In this document: positions 8,256-13,532 of the stretch, in pieces
How positions within the stretch are numbered: the first letter of the stretch is position 1
How the letters are laid out: each line of letters opens with the position of its first letter
From: Chrysochromulina parva
Taxonomy: Eukaryota; Haptophyta; Prymnesiales; Chrysochromulinaceae
Assembly (NCBI GenBank): GCA_002887195.1
Contig: PJAB01001578.1
Coordinates: 1 to 13,532 of the forward strand
Length of the DNA stretch: 13,532 nucleotides
Reading direction: 5' to 3'
Program-made: the position numbers and the translations under genes
The notes under the pieces: generated by a model
What the model was told of the DNA's origin: nothing
The model's database searches: none
The model's input: only the letters and a program-made list of their open reading frames with translations

Positions 8256-8530
8256 GGACGCGCACACTTGCAGCGCACACTCTATCCACTATGACGCTTC
8301 CCACTATCCAGCAGACGTCGTGGAGAGGGAGCTGGTCGCAGTGAGTTCTAAGCTTCTAACTGGTGACTCTTGTGTCCAAGCTGTGTTCCTTTTGACCTAG
8401 ACTTGTACAATAGTAAGGGAAGAGGAACACAATTCATTCACAACACACCAACACAATTCACAGACAACGATTTTAATTCACAGTTCGCGTCGCCTCTCGG
8501 GAGTCGGGGCCAGGCGTTGGCGCACCGACA
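8256..8530 (+). other. spacer with CA-rich leader of the next gene
   Basis: This holds the lipase 3' end and the 5' region of the next gene. From about 8420 to 8485 it becomes G-poor and CA-rich, with ACACAATTCA at 8427 and 8451 and AATTCACAG at 8455 and 8475. That composition, unlike the flanks, suits an unstructured 5' UTR. No other element is recognised. Confidence 0.4.
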
Positions 8531-10606
8531 ATGAAGGGCCAGCTGCTCAAGCGTCCAAACAAACGCCCTGGGTCTGCGGGCGTGCTGCGCTCCTCTGACG
8601 TTGCCGCCCTCGCGGACGCCGCCGCTGCCGTGCGGAAGCGGCCGCAGTCCGCCTCACTCTTTGGCCGAGGAGCTGCCAGCGCGACGAAGGTGATTGCGGT
8701 CCGTGACCTTGAGCCGACCGTGACACGGACCGGCGTTTCGAACGCCGGCGTGGTGAACGCCAAGAGCTCATTGCTTGTTGGAGCGGCGCCTGTGCCAACC
8801 AGCACGACCGCCCGCCCGTCGCGTCCGGCCTCGGCGCCGATCCGCCACGGCAGCAGCAGGCTGGCGAGTGCGCCGAGCTGGCACTTTGGCGCTGACCACA
8901 CCTCGCTGGTCGCGGGGCTGAAGGCCAGTGCTCCGCCCGACCTGCAAGTATCGGCGCGCCGGTTCAAGCAGGCGGCGCGGCAGTCGGAGATCCGATCCAA
9001 GCAGACGGAGGCGCTGCAGGAGCGGCGAGCCGCCGTGCGCGAGTTGCGCGCAGCAGGTTTGGCGGCGGGTCCGCCGCCGCCACCTGCGTCGGCGCGCCCT
9101 TCGTCGGCGCGGCCGCCTCCAAGGAGAGTTGGTGGTGGCGGCAGCGGCAGCCAGTCCGCGCCGACGACGTCGCGCGGCGCACGCATCACCTTGTTGCACA
9201 TGGAGGGCATCCACATACAGCCACGGCCAGTCAAGCCGCCAGGGGAGCCGGTGCAACCGCATCCCGTGCGCGCGACGGTGCGCCGGCAGCACCTGCACGA
9301 GCAGCAGCAGTGGCAGGCGATGCAGCAGCAGCGGCAGCGACAGCAGCTCCTCCACGCAGAGCGCGAGCAGCACGAGCAGCAAGAGCGTCAACGCCTCGAG
9401 GCCGCCTTCGAAGCGAAGCTGGAACGGGCCATCCAGCAGCAGCAGATGCAGATGCAGCAGCTGCAGCAGCTTCAAGGGCAGAAGCCACCGATGCAGCAGC
9501 AGCAGCAGGGGCTGGGGCAGCTCAGGCCGCAGCACGCGGGCGGCGAGCCGGTCGGCACGAACGTGCAGCTCGGGAGCAGTGGCTCTCAGTCGGAGCTGTT
9601 GCGCATCTCTGCGCTGGACGTGGCCGCCGCCGTCGAAGAGGCCTTTCGCACAGTGGCGCCGGGCAGCCTCGCCGCCAACAAGCGCGCCCTCGAGGCACGG
9701 CTCTCACAGCTGCGACAGGAGCGGCTGCAGAGCCCCGCCTTCGCGCTCTATGCGACGGTTACAGGCTCGAGCAGCGGCGGAAAGCTGCGCATGCGTGCGC
9801 CGCCTACGCTGCCGGCAGGTGGGCGCACCGGCACGCTTACAGATTCGACGCGACGGATGCCGCCGGCGCCGCCGGCGGGTCATCTTGCCTCCAAGCTCAT
9901 CACCAACCCGCAGCCAGTCGTGCCCGGCCTCACCTTCCGGAGCTTTGCCATCTGTGGGGAATCCGAGGAGGAGCCGGAGGACCGTTACGAAGGCGCTGTG
10001 CCCGACCCGGCCTTCCCTTCGCCTACTGGCACGTACGGAGGCGCGGGCACGTACGGCCGGGCGCCGAGCATGGAGAGTCTGTACGCGGGCGCGATGCTGC
10101 CAGCCGGCTCGCCTGCTAGCTCTCGCTCGCCGAGCCGATCGCCGAGCCGTCTACAATCACGCCCATCGTCCGCGAGCCGGTATCCCGGAGAGGCCAACCC
10201 ACGCTCGCCCCTCTCCCGCCCGAGCTCGGCGAGCACAGAGCGCACGGCAGTCAAGCTCCGTGTCACGGCGCTGCAGGTGCCCGTCCAGCCCGGGCTGATC
10301 ATCCAGCCGCCCGAGCGGTCGCAAGGGGGCGCCGCCGGCAGCGCCAGCGTCGGCCACGTGGCGGGACTCGACGCGGATCCAAGTGCCTCAAGCCCCGCGA
10401 GGAGCTCATGTACAGCTCGGCTGCCGGCTGAGATCACGCTCCCGTCGCCGCGTGCCGTCGCCGCCGCGCGCCTGGCCGCCGTGCACACCTCCATGGGTGT
10501 GCTGCCGCCGCCCTCGAGCCCCATCCCAGGCAGCGAGAGCACCAGGAGCGCGTTTGCACAAAAGTTTGGCGCGCGCAGCCAGGCGACCCAGCCGCCGCAC
10601 GCCTGA
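8531..10606 (+). CDS. low-complexity protein with RPxSA motifs and Gln-rich coiled coil, function unknown
   Basis: I do not recognise a family in this 691-residue frame. It starts at an ATG after a CA-rich leader and ends in TGA without an intron. Six RPxSA motifs are seen: RPGSA (12-16), RPQSA (37-41), RPASA (98-102), RPSSA (189-193, 544-548 and 563-567). Residues 142-176 form a charged helix; 253-330 are Gln-rich and coiled-coil-like, encoded by CAG-rich DNA; 359-409 form a second probable helix region. The rest is Pro/Ser/Arg-rich and probably disordered, including an SR-like stretch SRSPSRSPSR (531-540). There is no signal peptide or membrane segment, so a cytosolic, cytoskeletal or nuclear role is possible. 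The repeated Arg-Pro-x-Ser sites could be phosphorylated. Coding status rests on frame length, motif spacing and third-position GC rather than homology. Confidence 0.7.
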   Translation: MKGQLLKRPNKRPGSAGVLRSSDVAALADAAAAVRKRPQSASLFGRGAASATKVIAVRDLEPTVTRTGVSNAGVVNAKSSLLVGAAPVPTSTTARPSRPASAPIRHGSSRLASAPSWHFGADHTSLVAGLKASAPPDLQVSARRFKQAARQSEIRSKQTEALQERRAAVRELRAAGLAAGPPPPPASARPSSARPPPRRVGGGGSGSQSAPTTSRGARITLLHMEGIHIQPRPVKPPGEPVQPHPVRATVRRQHLHEQQQWQAMQQQRQRQQLLHAEREQHEQQERQRLEAAFEAKLERAIQQQQMQMQQLQQLQGQKPPMQQQQQGLGQLRPQHAGGEPVGTNVQLGSSGSQSELLRISALDVAAAVEEAFRTVAPGSLAANKRALEARLSQLRQERLQSPAFALYATVTGSSSGGKLRMRAPPTLPAGGRTGTLTDSTRRMPPAPPAGHLASKLITNPQPVVPGLTFRSFAICGESEEEPEDRYEGAVPDPAFPSPTGTYGGAGTYGRAPSMESLYAGAMLPAGSPASSRSPSRSPSRLQSRPSSASRYPGEANPRSPLSRPSSASTERTAVKLRVTALQVPVQPGLIIQPPERSQGGAAGSASVGHVAGLDADPSASSPARSSCTARLPAEITLPSPRAVAAARLAAVHTSMGVLPPPSSPIPGSESTRSAFAQKFGARSQATQPPHA
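9301..9510 (+). repeat. CAG-rich trinucleotide tract encoding poly-Gln
   Basis: Interrupted CAG runs, longest four to five units, within the Gln-rich coiled-coil region of the unknown protein. Such tracts vary in length between alleles. Confidence 0.6.
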
Positions 10607-10971
10607 TGGCATCAACTACACCAGATGCTTTGTGCAAATCAACGGCAGGGGGATATCCCGTTGAGCTCCGTTTAGCGTTTTGTTGGTCCTGTTGATCCAC
10701 TCTCGTTCTCGTGTTTCGCCTAACCGTCCCTAACGAACCGGAAATAGACCGATAGTCGCGACGCGCTTTAGTACCAACGCGCTCGGGGTCTACCGCGTCG
10801 ATAGGATACACCCCGCGCGTGCCAGACAGCCAGACAGGTGAGCGTACGTAAACATCGACGTCGAAGGACTCGCGGCCGGGCCCGTGGCGCTGCCGTGGCC
10901 CTTTTGCGCCACGCGAACGCGCCGCGGCGACACACACGGTCCTTCTTCCGTGGCCGTCGCTCCTACCTTCT
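10607..10971. other. convergent intergenic region, 3' ends of both flanking genes
   Basis: This is 365 bp between the stop of the RPxSA protein (plus) and the stop of CLPTM1 (minus), so it should hold both 3' UTRs. Apart from a hairpin at 10639-10664 I see no gene, repeat or recognisable polyadenylation signal. Open frames here are short and overlap the CLPTM1 antisense. Confidence 0.5.
10639..10664 (+). other. 3' UTR hairpin
   Basis: TCAACGG and CCGTTGA form perfect 7-bp arms around a 12-nt loop, 33 nt after the stop of the RPxSA protein. The loop overlaps an alternative palindrome GGGATATCCC (10650-10659). A processing or stability role is only inferred. Confidence 0.4.
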
Positions 10972-12848
10972 CTATCGCTCCTTCTTATCTTCCGTCTTCT
11001 TCTTGGTCTTCTGGCCGCCCCCCTTGTCCTCGGCCGGCGCATCCCCGACCGGCGCATCCCCGGACGGCGCACCCCCCTCACCCGTGTGTCCAAACTCATT
11101 CCGGCGGCTCATGTCAACGCGGTACACGTAGCGCTGGTACAGGAACACGCCGAAGACGATGTCATCCCGGAAGCATGACATGCGGTGCAGCGTGGGCATC
11201 TTGATGATGAAGGCGAACAGGTCGTCGATGAAGGTGTTGAGCGCCTTGTACATAAAGAATTTCCAGTTGAGGTGCGCCACGCTCTTGAGACGATAGTTGA
11301 TGAAGAGCTGCGGCGTCATCACGATGAACCCGCCTCCGTAGACGAGTGCGACGAGCGATTCGATCAGCCACGCGTACCAGCCACGGTGGTAGCCGGTGGC
11401 GAGCGAGTGGCCCGAGTATCCAGCGATCAGCAGCAGCAGCGGCGGCGAGAGGTACTTGAACGCGAGCCTGTCAATCTCGTCCGTCTCAGCCTGCTTCGAG
11501 TCCTTGCGTGCCACGCCTCGTGATCGCACGGAGAAGGATTTGAAGATCTTAAAGAAGCCGAGCACGAGCGTGAAGAGCGAGGTGATCTTGACGAGCCACG
11601 AGGCGTCCTGCAGGCGGGAGGCACAGTTCAAGGGCCACTCAGAGGCCATTCAAGCAGAGGCAGGAGGAGCAACTCGAGGCCCCTCCATATTAGGCAACTC
11701 GGTGGTATTCCTTATTAGACAGTCCAAGGGCACTCCGATGTGCCGCCCAAGGTGATCAATGGACAGTCCGAGGCAGTCCGAGGCAGTCCGAGGCAGTCCG
11801 AGGCCGTCACCTCTTCGAAGAGGTAGAGCAGGATGATGAACTCCATGCCCTGGTTGAGCAGCAGCGTGCGGCTCGAGAGCCCCTCCATCGAGTCCACCGA
11901 CGACCAGAACGACACGTCGTTCTTAAAAGCGAGCACGTCGAAGAGCAGGTGGACCGCTGAGACGGCGACGGTCGTATAGAGGAGGAGCGGGTTGGTGTGC
12001 ACGAACATGCCGCGCAGGTCCTCGCTCTCCTTTTCAGAGATGCCGAGCGTCTCCTCGTTCATCTTGAACGAATGCTGCAGGTTCACCATCCACTGGAAGC
12101 GCCGTGTTGGAAGCGGGCTGTACGAGATGGTGAGCGGCAGCCCGCCGCCCGGCAGCGGCTTCGACGCATTGATTGCGACCCAGTGGCTCTTCATCGTGGT
12201 GAGCTCGTTAACATAGATGAGCGGCCGGAAGCGATGCCCGCTCATCAGCCGATGGTGGTGAAGGTAGCTGTGCAGCAGCGGCGGCATCTTGTCCAGCTCG
12301 TACGACTCCGTGTCCACGAGCAGCTGCAGGTGGAGCTTCGGCTTCCAAAACGAGACGAACTCGCCGGACCGCCCGGCGGCCTCGGCCTCGGCAAGGCCAC
12401 GGCGCAGCTCCGTCTCCCATGGCGCCGGCTCGCCCGTGAGCAGATTGTACAGCCCGCGCGGCTGCAGCCGCTTTGAGAAGCCTACGAGGTCGAAGGAATT
12501 GGACGTCGTCGCCAGGCGGTCGTAGCTCCCGTGCTGAGGGTCGGGCGAGGCGCCGGCCTTTGTGATGAACATGTGCGCGAACATCGTGCCATTGGATAGC
12601 AGCCGCTCCGTCAGCGGCACGTGTACCGTCTTCTCGAGCGAGCTCCCAGCCTCCGAGTACACGAGGCTCTTGTCACTCCACAGCAACGCGTCGGTGTTGT
12701 TGAAGTCCGTGAAAGGTGCGCGCGAGGGCGAGAGGAAGACACGCAGCTCGAGCTTGTCGCCCGCGGCGAAGACGTTGGCGTGGTGGGTCGGCCGCGCCGC
12801 GGCGGCGAGCGCCACCCATAACATGACGACCGTCGCCAACATCTTCAT
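10972..12848 (-). CDS. CLPTM1: CLPTM1-family ER membrane protein, two exons (12848-11811 and 11607-10972)
   Basis: Cleft lip and palate transmembrane protein 1 family; in animals these act in the ER on receptor trafficking, and related CLPTM1L has been linked to lipid scrambling. The spliced product has 557 residues (human CLPTM1 669, CLPTM1L about 538). Seen: signal peptide MKMLATVVMLWVALAAAA, then a luminal domain with family segments NVFAAGDKLEL, FTDFNNTDALLW (45-57) and NLLTGE (135-140), and NxS/T sites at 50, 86 and 227. Membrane segments lie at about 286-307, 326-344, 350-369, 399-415, 424-445 and 492-505. The signature VMTPQLFINYRLKSVAHL (442-459) and KALNTFIDDLFAFIIKMP (467-484) are near identical to animal proteins. 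The tail is Lys-rich and ends KKER, a KKxx COPI retrieval signal. I chose the ATG at 12848; an upstream in-frame TTG at 12884 would spoil the signal peptide. Head-to-head with glutaminyl cyclase. Confidence 0.94.
11034..11078 (-). repeat. short GDAP-encoding tandem repeat in CLPTM1 tail
   Basis: About three 15-bp imperfect units built on CCGGCGCATCCCC (plus strand) encode PSGDAPVGDAPAED in the disordered cytosolic tail (527-540). This looks like local replication slippage. Confidence 0.5.
11608..11810 (-). other. CLPTM1 intron, 203 nt, phase 0
   Basis: On the minus strand the donor is GAAGAG|GTGACG and the acceptor CCGCCTGCAG|GAC. Splicing joins FIILLYLFEE to DASWLVKITS across the second and third membrane segments, where animal CLPTM1 is continuous. 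Retention would add 31 residues and a stop. The 5' end carries four perfect copies of a 10-bp unit, and the rest contains diverged copies. Confidence 0.9.
11764..11803 (-). repeat. 10-bp tandem repeat in CLPTM1 intron, four perfect copies
   Basis: Four exact copies of CAGTCCGAGG (plus strand), or CCTCGGACTG on the sense strand, starting 7 nt inside the donor site. The unit is one base away from that of the LIG4 intron. Confidence 0.95.
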
Positions 12849-13093
12849 GGATCGTCCGATTTGCCACGTACGCAGGGCGCGCAACTGTCAAGTTTGACGA
12901 AATCATGAGCGCGCTTGTCATGCCATTGGCCGACTGCGTTCCCGGATTGTTCCCTGCACGCAAATTACGGTTTTTGGTTTCAAGAAAACCCTTCCGAAAA
13001 AGGAAAAAGGATGCTCGGACTCCTTTTTCCCTGGGGGCGGGCGCAGCGACGTCGTAGAAACGGGCCGCTGTGGATTGTAAATCCTGCTGTTCG
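12849..13093. promoter_or_regulatory. divergent promoter region, CLPTM1 / glutaminyl cyclase
   Basis: This 245-bp spacer lies between two divergently read ATGs. It is less GC-rich than the genes and contains runs of A and T around 12961-13030, including a perfect inverted repeat (13002-13030). No TATA box is clear. Both products enter the secretory pathway, so shared control is plausible but unproven. Confidence 0.5.
13002..13030. repeat. 10-bp inverted repeat, 9-nt spacer
   Basis: GGAAAAAGGA (13002-13011) and TCCTTTTTCC (13021-13030) are perfect reverse complements around TGCTCGGAC, 64 bp before the glutaminyl cyclase ATG. The left arm is part of a doubled GAAAAAGGAAAAAGGA. It could be a regulator dyad or a 5' UTR hairpin. 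Confidence 0.7.
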
Positions 13094-13532
13094 ATGATGC
13101 GCGCATCGACATTGGTGACGCTCGTTTTGATGGCTGCCGGAAATTCGTCGTCACGCCACTCGACCCTGATGGCCAACGAGGACGAATCGCATGTGCGCCA
13201 TCTCGGCGTGGACTCGAGCCAGTTGACGGACTCGTACGTCAGCACATACGAGATCGTGGCCACCTTTGACCATGACCCGAATGCCTTCACGCAAGGCCTC
13301 GCCTTCAGCGCCGCTGGCACACTGTACGAGAGCGATGGGCTGTACCATCAGTCGAGCGTCCGCTCCGTCCAAGTGAATGCCGACGGCACGACCTCGACCC
13401 TCAAGAGTGTGCCGCTACCTACAACCGAATTTGCCGAGGGCATCACGATCGTCGGTGACAAGCTCCTTCAGATCACGTGGAAGGAGAAGGTGATGCATGA
13501 GTACACGATCAACAGCGCCTCGCCAGGCGCTC
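13094..13532 (+). CDS. QCT: plant-type glutaminyl-peptide cyclotransferase, 5' part (runs off the window)
   Basis: Glutaminyl cyclase converts N-terminal Gln of peptides and proteins to pyroglutamate in the secretory pathway, which protects them from aminopeptidases. The first 146 residues are present and the frame is open at the window end; plant-type enzymes are about 260-290 residues. Seen: a hydrophobic N-terminus MMRASTLVTLVLMAAG that fits a signal peptide; a spacer (17-50); then family segments TYEIVATFDHDPNAFTQGL (51-69), LYESDGLY (77-84), SSVRSV (87-92), FAEGITIVGDKLLQITW (113-129) and YTIN (137-140). These match the five-bladed beta-propeller family of plants and bacteria, not the zinc-dependent animal enzyme. 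Two ATGs are adjacent (13094 and 13097). The gene is head-to-head with CLPTM1. The active-site residues of the second half lie outside the window. Confidence 0.88.
   Translation, partial: MMRASTLVTLVLMAAGNSSSRHSTLMANEDESHVRHLGVDSSQLTDSYVSTYEIVATFDHDPNAFTQGLAFSAAGTLYESDGLYHQSSVRSVQVNADGTTSTLKSVPLPTTEFAEGITIVGDKLLQITWKEKVMHEYTINSASPGA

Noticed and set aside
7456..8400. Alternative plus frame running past the lipase stop
   Set aside because: It overlaps the lipase frame that carries the catalytic motifs through to its C-terminal His segment, and its own translation matches nothing I know.
8473..10298. Alternative frames on both strands over the RPxSA gene
   Set aside because: They translate to Arg/Ser- or Leu-runs caused by frame-shifted CAG and GC-rich DNA, and lack the ordered motifs of the 8531 frame.
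11715..11810. CLPTM1 as a 377-residue protein ending in the intron
   Set aside because: The extra residues are a translated tandem repeat, and splicing to 11607 restores the conserved family sequence.
12849..12884. Twelve-residue N-terminal extension of CLPTM1
   Set aside because: It would start at TTG; the ATG at 12848 gives a clean signal peptide.
471..13532. One co-functional gene cluster
   Set aside because: Products belong to different compartments and pathways and lie on both strands; apart from two head-to-head pairs the order gives no sign of joint function.

Overview
The window looks like nuclear DNA of a GC-rich unicellular eukaryote, most probably an alga with a secondary plastid; I favour a haptophyte, but only as an inference. 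The reasons are widely spaced single genes on both strands, two short GT-AG introns, families found only or mainly in eukaryotes (DNA ligase IV, CLPTM1, a DAG-lipase-like class 3 lipase), and one protein whose N-terminus looks like a bipartite plastid-targeting leader (signal peptide followed by Phe). There are no rRNA or tRNA genes, insertion sequences or CRISPR arrays.

Layout, left to right. (1) 471-3726, minus strand: a two-exon DNA ligase IV gene with all nucleotidyltransferase motifs, two BRCT domains and the XRCC4-binding segment between them. (2) 3890-6310, plus strand: a single-exon calcineurin-like metallophosphoesterase with a putative plastid-targeting leader and a degenerate EF-hand-like pair near the C-terminus. 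It is head-to-head with the ligase, with only 163 bp between the two ATGs. (3) 6954-8255, plus strand: a class 3 lipase of the diacylglycerol-lipase type, preceded by two short upstream ORFs chained by ATGA overlaps. (4) 8531-10606, plus strand: a low-complexity protein of unknown function with six RPxSA motifs and a Gln-rich coiled coil. (5) 10972-12848, minus strand: a two-exon CLPTM1-family ER membrane protein ending in a KKxx retrieval signal. (6) 13094 to the window end, plus strand: the 5' part of a plant-type glutaminyl-peptide cyclotransferase, head-to-head with CLPTM1.

The genes do not form one pathway. Ligase IV serves nuclear end joining, the phosphoesterase probably acts in the plastid, and CLPTM1 and glutaminyl cyclase both belong to the secretory pathway. 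The most striking non-coding signal is that both introns, in unrelated genes 8.6 kb apart, contain tandem copies of nearly the same 10-bp unit (CCTCGGAGTG and CCTCGGACTG, read on the transcribed strand). In the CLPTM1 gene much of the 203-nt intron looks like decayed copies of it. Other structures worth attention are two abutting 17-bp inverted repeats downstream of the phosphoesterase, a 10-bp dyad before the glutaminyl cyclase, and a G-rich tract at 6564-6586. I found no clear defence, mobile or biosynthetic system.
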